A DNA stretch of 64,000 bases, taken from the NCBI GenBank assembly GCA_018894105.1, contig CM032127.1:5983001-6047000 (forward strand), given 5' to 3'. The number at the start of each line of letters is the position of its first letter. Position 1 is the first letter of the stretch. Below are positions 12,093 to 22,223 of the stretch, piece after piece. Source of the DNA: Jacaranda mimosifolia. Taxonomy: Eukaryota > Streptophyta > Magnoliopsida > Lamiales > Bignoniaceae. The notes below the pieces were generated by a model. That model saw only the letters and a program-made list of their open reading frames with translations. It had not been told where the DNA came from and did no database searches. The translations under genes were made by a program, and so were the position numbers.

Positions 12093-12543
12093 CACTACAA
12101 GGAAAAGAAAAATTAGTGACAAAAGAATAAGTAACAACAGAAAAGTTGTCACTAATTATTTATATTAAGTGACAAAAGATTTAGTCTTGTCACTTTAATG
12201 ATTCTTACAAACTAAATAGTGACAAGAATAGTATTTAAGTTGTCACCATAGACAATTAGTGGCATACTTATGGTGATAATGAAAATCTTGTCACAAATTA
12301 TAGTGACAATTTTTATTGTCACTAGGTTGTCACTATAGAGGTGTCACTAATTGTTAATTGTGACAACTTAAAATATCAATTTTTGTCACTATTGAGTCAT
12401 ATTGTGACAACGTAAAAGTTATTGTCACTTAAAAATTATTATTAGTGACAAAACAAAAGTTAGTCACTTATTACATATTATTAGTAACAACTTTTATATT
12501 GTCACTTATTATTTTGTCACTAATATTATATTTTTTTGTAGTG
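12093..12543. mobile_element. CACTA-type MITE (451 bp) with ATA duplication
   Basis: It begins CACTACAAGGAAAAG and ends TTTTTTTGTAGTG, flanked by an exact 3-bp ATA duplication (12090-12092 and 12544-12546), as expected for CACTA transposition. The interior is filled with more than a dozen TAGTGACAA / TTGTCACTA repeats in both orientations, resembling subterminal transposase-binding sites extended over the whole element. Non-autonomous. Confidence 0.85.
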
Positions 12544-12546
12544 ATA

Positions 12547-13343
12547 AAAATGCAAATTTACTAAACTGAGTTATAACTTATAAATAAAAATATAATCTTT
12601 ATCAATGTTTAAAATTTTAATTTCTTAAATAGCAATATCAATTTATATAATTTATAAATAGAAATTGAATGCAAATTTATTAAATTTTAAACATAGATTT
12701 TTAGATTTTTCATTTAGTAAATATTGATATTTTTATACATATATAGGAGGGTAAAAAATGAACAAGTAAAGTGAAAGATTGAGTAGAAAAGGAAGGGTAA
12801 GTGTGTAATTTATAGGGTGTACTATGTAATTGGGGGTGTCAATTCGGTTGAGTTAAGTGAGTTCAGGTTGGATTGAAATAGGGGTATATCATAAAAATAT
12901 CAAACACAAGCCCAAACTAACCCAATGCTAAACTCAAAGTACTCACCCCTAACTTAACCCACAAGAAATCGAGTTAGGTTCGGGTAATAACCCAATAAAC
13001 CCAAACGAATCCAATAAACCTAACCCAACCCAATTTATATATTTTATTTTTTATATTTACAAATTCCAATATGCATGTTTTAAACTTACATTAAAATTAA
13101 TATTCAATTTCAAATTTCCAATCAATATTAATCAATAATTAGATCCAATCAATATTCAAACTAACATTAAATTAATCAGTTAAGCAATGTCAACACCAAA
13201 TGATAAAGAAATCATATCAATAAGTAAAAGGCGCTATGGTGGTGTTAGGTGGGGATGATGGTTATACAAATAGCAATGGTAGACTGATACTAGTGGTTGC
13301 AGCCAAAGTTTTATTTAGAGTGAGGTAATAGATTATTTTTTGG
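12547..13343. other. Left arm of a degraded hAT-like element, no gene
   Basis: From about 12831 the sequence GGGGGTGTCAATTCGG is followed by clustered CCCAA / GGGTT words (to about 13040). It resembles the ends of the hAT-like element at 60516-61823. A possible right arm with the same words appears at about 20762-20890, beyond the Athila element. No coding sequence is seen. Confidence 0.35.
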
Positions 13344-13351
13344 CTGAGAAG

Positions 13352-13983
13352 TAGGCACGGAAGTAGGCTAGTTTAGGCTAGGTTAAGTTTTGACTTAAAT
13401 AGGCCAAACCTGTTCTACAAATGATGAACCTAAGTCTAGCTTATTTTCTATGATAGGCTTTTTTTAAGGATAGGCCTAGTATTTTAAATAAACTCTTAGC
13501 CTAGCTTAAAAGCTTACTTAAAAATCTATTTTCTACTAAGGCTTCAATTAAGTTTAAACGTCACATAAATTTAAATTTTTTATATGCTTGAACTTGTAAT
13601 AGACCTTGATAAGAGACAATCAAAATGAGAAATAACAAATTCATAATTATGAAAGTTCAAATCTAAGTATAAAATAGTATCATTTCAACAAAAACAATAC
13701 TAAACAACATAACAGATTCCATAAATGACTAGTTAAAGAAATCAAATAAAATTGGCCATTTAATATTATGTAACTATTATTTTACTTTTTATGTGAAGGA
13801 TAAATGGGTCGATTTGTTAGATTTTGCAAGCTTCTAGAAGATCATAAGTCTAGCCTATTTAGTTAAAAAGGCTACTTGTTAAGCCTTGACTAACCTTTTT
13901 ATTAAATAGGCTAGTCTAATGTATGCCATGAGTAGGCTAGGCCATAGGTCTCTGACGAGTATCCTAATTTATTCCCATCCCTA
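13352..13983. mobile_element. hAT-like non-autonomous element (632 bp)
   Basis: The left end is TAGGCACGGAAGTAGG and the right end, reversed, TAGGGATGGGAATAAA. It is flanked by an exact 8-bp duplication CTGAGAAG (13344-13351 and 13984-13991). The subterminal regions are rich in TAGGCTAG / AGCCTA words. AT-rich interior, no transposase. Confidence 0.8.
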
Positions 13984-14266
13984 CTGAGAAGTTTTGCCCC
14001 ATTTGGATAATGGAATTTGAATTTGACTGTTGAACTTTTATTTTATAACTAGCAATTTTCATACACTTCATCCTATGCTAAAATTTTGAAGTATAAAATA
14101 AATAGAACATTCATTTATTTTCTCATATGTTACTATAATTTTTAATATTTTTAATATATTTATTTAATTTTTATGATGAGTAAAAGGAAAAATAAAGTAG
14201 AAGGAAAGTAAAACAAATAGCAAACAATGGAGAGAAAAATATTACAAAAGAAAAAAATTAACTTAA

Positions 14267-15501
14267 TGTTAAGTTGCATTCTTGTCTTTTTATTCATTTA
14301 ATTTCTCCTTGTGATCAATAATAAAAATGCCTAATTATTGGGTTTTAACTTTCATTTTATATTTTGTGAAGCAAATTGAAGATTCGAGCTTATGCAGTTG
14401 AAAATCGAGCATTTGACATGTTTGGAGAAAAGATCGCATTCCTAAGGAGACGAGAAATGAAAGAAGGAAATAATTCAAGTGCGGACATGTTTTGGCAATT
14501 GTATATTCCTGGAATATTTTAATTTTTATTTCTTTAATTAGGATAATTTTAGTTTTCCTATTCTGGTAGGACTCTTATTAGTTTCTCAGTTGCATTAAAA
14601 GTAGTAGGCTATTTATAGGGAACTAGGTTTCTTTCATAAGGGAGTTTTTTCATTCTTTTGTTTAGCATATTTTTAGTTTCCTGCACTTTTTCTCACAGAC
14701 ATGAATTGCAAAACTCTTCTTCTAGCCTAAGGAATTATCGAAATTTTGGTTCTTCAGTATTTGTGAGATCTAATTGATTTAATTTGTTTTCCTTATTCCT
14801 TGAGTATTTATTTATCTTCTATTTTCATTACGGTTATTCAGGTTCATTGAATTTAGGGCCCAAATTTGATATCTTAGGATAATTGTCCTGTCAATTAGAA
14901 TATTAAATCAGTAATTGTTTAATTATTCTAATATTTGTGGCAAATAACGTGGTTATGTGTGGTGACCACATGCGTGATTTATGTTATATGGATAAATAAT
15001 ATAGTCTAAATAAACCCCGCTTGTGTGTGTTTGTTGGCTAGGGTTGGGTCTCTCTAATTTTTAATGCTATTGATAAATTAAATTCTAGGAGCGTTTCCTC
15101 AGGGTTGTTTATTGGCAAGGGAAATAACTAAGGAGCTTCTCTTAGTTATCGAAATAGTAAGGAGAGATTGGCTATTAGGGCATTTGAGTAACTATAACTA
15201 GTCTATTCAAGAAAAGATGAATTAATCTTTGCATCAATGATCAGATCTATGAACTAAACTGAGATTTTACCTTAGGCTAGATTCTATTCCTATTGATTTC
15301 TTATTTTTATTTGTGATTTATTTACTTTTAAGATTTTAGTCTTCAGTTTCATAAAAATCCTCCCCATTCTATTTTATTTTATTCAATAAATTTGAAAGAA
15401 ACAAAACTTACCAGTCTCTTTGGAATACGACTCTACTCCCACTAATTACAAATCATATTTCTAGAGTAGGAATTTATTTTTATTGGATTCGACACCCATC
15501 A
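14267..15501 (+). repeat. Athila element 5' LTR (1235 bp)
   Basis: TGTTAAGTTGCATTC at the start and GACACCCATCA at the end give TG...CA termini. It aligns along its full length with 19426-20661 with only scattered substitutions. A TATTTATAGGGAAC motif around 14609-14622 could serve as the promoter core. Confidence 0.9.
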
Positions 15502-15506
15502 AATTT

Positions 15507-15524
15507 TGGGGCCTTTGCTGGGGA
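15507..15524 (+). promoter_or_regulatory. Primer binding site, tRNA-Asp type
   Basis: TGGGGCCTTTGCTGGGGA starts 5 bp after the 5' LTR. It is close to the TGGCGCCGTTGCCGGGGA site used by Athila-lineage elements, with several transition-type changes. Confidence 0.7.
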
Positions 15525-15584
15525 CTGGTGTCAAATAATTTTGTTTCTTTTAATACCTCTATTTTCTAGTACAGGTGAACCTCA

Positions 15585-16582
15585 ATGGCTTGTGAAAGAA
15601 CTTTAAGGGTGTTAGTTGAACTGGATTTGGCTCAACAACCACTTTGCATTAAATATCCGAAGTTGGAAACACCTTTTGAGCTAAAATCTAGGTTAATCCA
15701 TCTACTACCCATTTTCCACGGCTTGGAGAATGAAGATCCCCATAAGCATTTAAGGCACTTCATGTTGTATGCTCGACCATGAAACCCCAGGGAGTATCTG
15801 TGGAGCAAGTGAAGTTGTGAGCTTTTTTGTTTTCCTTAGCAGATAAATCTAAGGATTGGCTGTTCTATCTACCTCCTGGCTTTGTCGATATGTGGACGGA
15901 TATGGAAAAACTATTCCTTGAGAAGTTTTTCCCTGCTTTGTGCACTACCAGCATTAGGAAGGAGATCAGCAGGATAAGACAGAGAGATGCAAAGAATCTT
16001 CACGAATATTGGGAAAGGTTTAAACAACTTTGTGCAAGCTGCCCACAACATGGTATTACTGAGCGTCTTCTCATCCAATACTTTTATGAAGGACTTCTAC
16101 CAATGGAAAGGAGAATGATGGATGCAGCAAGTCAAGGAGCCATAGTGAACAAAACTCCAAGCGAAGCTAGAGAATTGATTTCTATAATGGCTGCCAATTC
16201 TCAACAATTTGAATACTCTTGGGACCCTTCTAGAAGGGTCAATGAGGTAAGTAGCTCATCTCTTGAGCATCAAATTTCTACTTTAACTTCTCTTGTTCAA
16301 CAATTGGTTGTAGGAAATACATAGCAAATTAAGGCTTGTGGGATTTGTGCAAATGTTGGTCATCCTACGGATATGTGTCCTACGCTCCAAGAGAGTTCCT
16401 GCGAACAAACTAATGCAGTAGGAGGATTCCCTAGACCACCGCAAAGAAAGTACGATCCTTACTCAAACGCCTATAACCCAGGATGGAGGGATCATCTGAA
16501 TCTCAGTTACAGAGGGAGATCGCAAAACTACCAATATTTCCAACAAAAACAGCCCCCTCAACAGTACATGTATGTCTCTTGA
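15585..16582 (+). pseudogene. Athila gag, frameshifted
   Basis: The N-terminal part (15585-15782) contains the Athila gag signature around FELKSRLIHLLPIFHGLEN and NEDPHKHLRHF. The frame then shifts; the capsid-like region resumes at 15827 (KDWLFYLPPG, then WERFKQLCASCPQHG) and runs to a TAG at 16322-16324. Beyond that stop, in the same frame, lies a zinc knuckle CGICANVGHPTDMC (C-x2-C-x4-H-x4-C). The protein would coat element RNA in cytoplasmic particles. The frameshift near 15782-15827 and the stop make it non-functional. Confidence 0.8.
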
Positions 16583-16685
16583 AGAGATTATTAAATCCCT
16601 TGCAGCTAACACTCAACAATTTTAACAGGAAACATGAGCAAGCATTCAGAACCTGGAGAATCAGATGAGTTAGTTAGCTACCTAA

Positions 16686-17534
16686 GTGAGTAGGATAGAA
16701 TCCCAAGGGAGGCTACCCTTTCAGATAGTTGTCAATCCCAAGCAGAACATTATTGCGATTACTCTGAGGAATGGTAAGGAGTTGAAGGAACCTATCAAGA
16801 AGACAGGAGAAAACATTGTTGTGGAAAAAATGGAGAGAGAGATTGTCATGCCTCAAGATTCTGTTGAACATTCATATGAAACCAATAGTAAGGTGACATG
16901 CTCATTGGTTATACACTCTCTATTTCCTGAAAGGTTTCCTAAATCCAAAATGCATGAAGAGGAAAATGAGATTTTTGAAACTTTTCGCAAGGTTGAGGTA
17001 AATATACTATTAATTGATGCAATCAAGCAAATACCTCGGTATGCTAAATTTCTCAAGGAATTGTGCACAAATAAAAGAAAATTAAAGGGTAATGAAAGAG
17101 TAAGTGTGGGGGAAAATGTCTCAACAGTGATACAAAGGAAATTGCCCCCCAAATGCAAGGACCCAGGTATGTTTACTATCCTTTGCAAGATTGGCCAAGT
17201 TAGAATTGAAAAGGCTATGTGCGATCTTGGTGCTTCAATTAATATCATGCCTCTTTCCATCTACTCTTCATTAAATGTTGGTCTTTCGAAAGAAACAGGA
17301 GTAGTCCTTCAACTTGCTGATAGGTTTGTTGTATATCCCAAGGGACTCCTAGAGGATGTGTTGGTACAAGTTAATGAATTGATTTTTCCTCCTGATTTTT
17401 ATGTACTTAACATGTCTGAAGATAACTCTCCTAATTTATCACAAATGTTGTTGGGAAGACCTTTCCTTAGAACCTCTAGGACAAAAATTGATGTGCACGG
17501 TGGTCACTCACTATGGAGTTTAATGGTAATATGA
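16686..17534 (+). pseudogene. Athila polyprotein remnant with aspartic protease
   Basis: The frame opens with a linker region (ITLRNGKELKEP) and leads into a retropepsin-like domain. The active-site region reads CDLGASINIM, the DLG form typical of Athila-lineage proteases, and the C-terminal LLGRPFLRT motif is present. The protease would process the polyprotein. The reading frame stops at 17534, and instead of RT the sequence passes directly into the AT-rich trailer with GGGAGGCAACCCAA (about 17705-17720), usually found after integrase. This implies an internal deletion of most of pol. Confidence 0.8.
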
Positions 17535-17834
17535 TTAAATTCAATATTTACGATGCTATGAAATATTCTAGTGATGGGTCTTGTGTTTCTGTTGTGGATA
17601 ATATTGATATTTTGACTCAAGAAACCTTGAATTTGAATGATGATAATTTTGTGACGTGAGGAATAGCTATGTCTAGCCAAAGACGTTAAAGAGAGGCACT
17701 TTTTGGGAGGCAACCCAAACTTTCAATTTGTTGTTTGTATTTTCAAAAAAAAAAAAACAAAAAAAAAAAAATTCTTTAATTAGTTTAATTTTTCTTTGAT
17801 GCAAGAGACATTTTAAATTGGCCTGTGGGTGTAG

Positions 17835-18105
17835 TTATTTGGCGAAAAAGTTCTTCAATTTAGCCGTGTCCACGCCTTGTTCAAAGACTTTTTCTAGCAT
17901 GTTGGAATTATTTGACAAGGAAAGCTCTTCAATCTAGCTGTGCCCACGCCTTGTTCAAAGACTTCTTCTGGCGTGCTGGAATTATTTAACAAGGAAAGCC
18001 CTCCAATCTAGCCGTGCCCACGCCTTGTTCAAAGACCTCTTCTCACACCATTAGAATTATTTGACAGAAGTACTCTCATATCTATCCATGGCCATGCCTT
18101 GTTTC
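17835..18105. repeat. 74-bp tandem repeat in the Athila 3' non-coding region
   Basis: CACGCCTTGTTCAAAGAC recurs at 17871, 17945 and 18019, with a degenerate fourth copy at 18093 (CATGCCTTG), giving an exact 74-bp period and about 3.6 units. A second, two-copy repeat with an 81-bp period (CTGAGTAAC at 18841 and 18922) lies further on. Confidence 0.8.
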
Positions 18106-19425
18106 GTCACATCTCCAGCCACCATCTTCAATCACCAGCCACCACTTTCCCACCACCAACATCACCACTGCCGCCATCAACCGCCGTTGCTGATTTTACA
18201 CCCCCAGTATCACCCAGTCTTTAAAGCCATGCGGGCCTCATCTTATCAGAGAAGTCCTTCTTCCACTTTTCTTACACATTTGCATTCTTAGTTTGAAACA
18301 TTGAGGACAATGCTTGGTTTAAGTGTGGGGGAGGAAAATTTAGATTCATTTTGCTTCAAACATGCATGAAATAACTCTTTATTCTTCTTATTTGCTTTCA
18401 AAGTGTGCTTTAGTTCTTGATTTGTTAATCTTTTTCTCATTGACCTTTTGTCTCTTTTCGATGCTTGTCTCTGAGGTAACACTTAAATAATTGGGTTGAA
18501 TTAGGACACATTGTAAGAATGGCATGAGTGGTTGAGTTCTTGTTTATTGCACTTTGGCTTGTTATCGTATTGGTTGATTTGGATGAAAAATGTATGAGGG
18601 AATTAATGCATATCACCCTAATAATTGTCATGCATAGTGGGTTAACTTTGTTTTGAACTTGCCTTGATGATATATTTAGGTTGAATTATTGAGTTGAATA
18701 TACCAAGATAATGAAGGTGATTGGGTTTGACCATTTAACCTCTCTTTATAATAAAAAAAATCACTAACTCGATTACTCTGCTAATCACTAAAATTAAGTG
18801 ATTATGAGTAGGGATAATAACCATCTGGGTTTGTGACCGGCTGAGTAACTAGGTGCATTCATCACCAATGTTTGTATTTGCATAAAAAGGTCAGATGACA
18901 TTCTAGACAAATTGTAGCTGGCTGAGTAACCGGGTACATTCATCACCAATTTTTTGTATTCACGTAAAAATGTTGGTCCATAAGTTGCATTTAGTGCCCC
19001 CCTCCCCAAAAAAGAAAAAGAAAAAGAAAAAGAGACAGAGATCAAATAAGGTTTTTCCTTTTCATCCTTTATGTTTTCTTGCATTTGACTTGCTATTCTT
19101 CCATGAATATGTGATATCGTTGCATGTTTTTTATAGTTGTCCTTCTATGTCTTGACTTGAATTGAACTTAATAAAAAAGTGTTAAATTCCTTTTACATTT
19201 CAAGTTCAAAGAGACTTCCAGGGCGACAGGTTATTTGTGTAATTTATAAGGGTTCTTTCTATGAAGTGCATGTTCTTACTTGTATCTTGATTTGGCCCTC
19301 CAAAATATGATAATTTGAACTATTTGGGGACAAGTTGAGAAATAGGAAGAAAGGATTGTGAGAAAGATTAATAGATTGGAACTATTGTATACTTGAGGAC
19401 AAGCATTGCTAAGTGTGGGGGAATT
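18106..19425. other. Athila 3' non-coding region and polypurine tract
   Basis: No gene is present. The region contains a short stretch of CACC/CCACC-rich sequence (18110-18220), an AAGTGTGGGGGAGG motif near 18318-18331, and the polypurine tract AAGTGTGGGGGAATT at 19411-19425 immediately before the 3' LTR, where plus-strand synthesis would start. Confidence 0.7.
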
Positions 19426-20661
19426 TGTTAAGTTGCATTTTTGTCTTTTTATTCATTTAATTTCTCTTTGTGATGAATAATAAAAATGCTTAATTGTTGG
19501 GTTTTAACTTTCATTTTATACTTTGTGAAGCAAATTGAAGATTCAAGCTTATGCAGTTGAAAATCGAGCATTTGACATGTTTGGATCAAAGATCGCATTC
19601 CTAAGGAGACGAGAAATGAAAGAAGAAAATAATTCAAGTGTGGACATGTTTTGGCAATTGTATATTCCTGGAATATTTTAATTTTTATTTCTTTAATTAG
19701 GGTAATTTTAGTTTTCCTTTTCTGGTAAGACTCTTATTAGTTTTCCAGTTGCATTAGGAGTAGTAGGCTATTTATAGGGAACTAAGTTTCTTTCATAAGG
19801 GAGTTTTTTCATTCTTTTGTTTAACATATTTTTAGTTTCCTGTACTTTTTCTCTCAGACATGAGTTGCTAAACTCTTCTTCTAGCCGAAGGGAATTATTG
19901 AAATTTTGGTTCTTCAATATTTGTGAGATCTAATTGATTTAATTTGTTTTCCTTATTCCTTGAGTATTTATTTATCTTCCGTTTTCATTACGATTATTCA
20001 GGTTCACTAAATTTAGGGCCCAAATTTGATATCTTAGAATAATTGTCCTGTCAATTAAAACATTAAATCCGTAATTATTTAATTGTTCTAATATTTGTGG
20101 CAAATAGCATGGTTATGTGTGGTGACCACATGCGTGATTTATGTTATGTGGATAAATAATCTAGTCTAAATGAACCCCGCTTGTGCGTGTTTATTGGCTA
20201 GGGCTGGGTCTCTCTAATTTTTAATGCTGTTGATAAATTAAATTCTAGGAGCATTTCTTTAGAGTTGTTTATTGGCAAGGAAAATAACTAACGAGCTTCT
20301 CTTAGTTATTGAAATAGTAAGGAGAGATTGGTTATTAGGGCGTCCGAATAACTATAACTAGTCTATTCAAGAAAGGAGGAATTAATCTTTGCATCAATGA
20401 TCAGATCTATGAACCAAACTGGGATTTTACCATAGGCTAGATTCCATTCCTATTGATTTCTTATTTTTATTTATGATTTATTTACTTTTAAGATTTTAGT
20501 CTTCCGTTTCATAAAAATCCTCCCCATTCTATTTTATTTTATTCAGTAAATTTGAAAGAAACAAAACTTACCAATCCATGTGGAATACAACTCTACTCCC
20601 ACTAATTATAAATTATATTTCTAGAGTAGGCATTTATTTTTGTTGGATTTGACACCCATCA
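19426..20661 (+). repeat. Athila element 3' LTR (1236 bp)
   Basis: It begins TGTTAAGTTGCATTTTTG directly after the polypurine tract and ends GACACCCATCA. It is nearly colinear with the 5' LTR with scattered substitutions, which indicates a modest age since insertion. Confidence 0.9.
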
Positions 20662-20666
20662 CTTAT

Positions 20667-21386
20667 TAATTATGAATTGTAAAAAATAATAATGAAGATA
20701 TTGTAGGAAAATAAAACACATAAAAAAAGATTAGGTGCTTTATATATAGTATATATTATCCCAATTATTTCAGGTTAAGTTGGGTTGATTTGTTGGCTCA
20801 AAATCAACCCAACTTTATTTTTCTTCTTTAGATCAATTTCGGGTCCAACCCAATTTGACCCAAATCTAAAAACATCAAACCCAAACCTTTTTTTTCCCAA
20901 ATGGATCATGATTTTGCTATTGGGTTGTATTGAATTTTGTGTCCTCATAAGATATAGGGATAGAAGGAATAGGTTGTTTCGGGTAGGAAGTTATTGGGAG
21001 TTAAATTATATCTCTTAAGGGCGAGAGTAGGAGAATATGCCACCCCATTTGCTGTTGTTTTGAGCATTGCAGAATATTCTTAAAAAATTAAAACAAACAA
21101 GTCCATATATATATATATATATGCATCCACCCCAAACCATCCCACCCTCACCCCCATTTGCCACCCCTACCTTACCTACTGTGGCAGCCATGGTTGCTGC
21201 CACCATCGCAGTTAATGATTAGATCTAGCCAACAATCCGCCATAATGGAAGCTGTAAACACATCAATTTTTGTTCAATTAGAGAGTATTAAATCTAAAGA
21301 AGTTTTATGTATGAAAGACCATTGGTCTCTGTTGTATCCCCTCGCAAGAGTGAAATTTATGACATATTCCGCAAATACTTACTTGC
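20667..21386. other. Non-coding stretch, possible right arm of an older element
   Basis: CCAACCC / GGGTTG words at 20762-20890 resemble the arm near 12831, as if the Athila copy had landed inside an older hAT-like element. A short TA run lies at 21107-21122. No gene is supported. Confidence 0.35.
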
Positions 21387-21790
21387 ATAAACTGATCATT
21401 TAGATTCGACCCCGTCGTTGACCAAGCAGCCTTTCAACCGCCAAGTTAAGGCTCCACAGCCAAGACCAAATAAACGAATTGATCGTTTAAAGTCGATCTA
21501 GTAGTCAATCAAGCAGGCCTCCAACCGCCAAGCTAAGGCTTTACAGCCAAGACCAAATAAATAAATTGATCATTTAGAGTCAACCTCATAGTCGACTAAG
21601 TAGGCTTCCAGCCGCTAAGTCAAGGCTTCACAGCCAAGACTAAATAAACGAATTGATCGTTTAGAGTCAACCTCGTAGTCGACTAAGTAGGCTTCCAGCC
21701 GCCAATTCAAGGATTCACAGCAAGCCTAAATAAATGAATTGATCATTTCGAGTCGACCTGTAGTTGACCAAGAAGGTCTCGGCTGATAAA
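21387..21790. repeat. 87-bp tandem array, about 4.6 units
   Basis: The word TTGATC(G/A)TTT recurs at 21392 (variant), 21479, 21566, 21653 and 21739, a period of 87, 87, 87 and 86 bp. Each unit also carries CCGCCAAG, AGGCT and CACAGCCAAGACC words. Arrays like this in Tat 3' regions are known seeds of satellite DNA. Confidence 0.9.
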
Positions 21791-22223
21791 TCAAAGACGT
21801 ATATCTTGAATTAAAATGTAGTGGGTTAGGTCAACATAGTTAGTTTGATGACGATCTTGAACTAATTTTAGCAAAATTTGTTAGCAAAAAAGCAACACAA
21901 ATCGAATGTCCACCATTTTTGATACCACACTATATTAAATTAAATGTTTACTTAAGAACAACTGTCACTCGACAAAAGCAAATATGTTAAAAGCGAAGCA
22001 AAGACAGTATGCATAAGCGAGCAAATGAGTATTCCATTTAAATTCAACTTTTTCAATTACAACCATCAAACGAAATGAAATAAAAGATATATTAAAAGAA
22101 AAACATCAACTCGATCCAACGCCCTCATCGTGCCCACCTCGAGTACCCTCCTCAATTGCTTGATCAAGCTCATTGCTCGAGGGAATTACAATGGGAACCA
22201 CCGTCGGGCTGTTCGTTCTCAAC

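Larger units (their letters stand above)
14267..20661 (+). mobile_element. Athila-type Ty3/gypsy retrotransposon lacking RT and integrase
   Basis: Two closely similar LTRs (14267-15501 and 19426-20661) bracket a 3.9-kb interior. Flanks CTTAA and CTTAT match at 4 of 5 positions. The interior has a tRNA-Asp-like primer site, Athila-type gag with a zinc knuckle, an aspartic protease domain, then about 1.9 kb of non-coding DNA with tandem repeats and a polypurine tract. The RT, RNase H and integrase domains expected after the protease are absent, so it would depend on other copies. It is also frameshifted. A solo LTR of the same family lies at 62305-63542. Confidence 0.85.

Noticed and set aside
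21387..21790. Regularly spaced repeats considered as a CRISPR-like array
   Set aside because: The whole 87-bp unit is repeated with no unique spacers, and the context is a plant retrotransposon.
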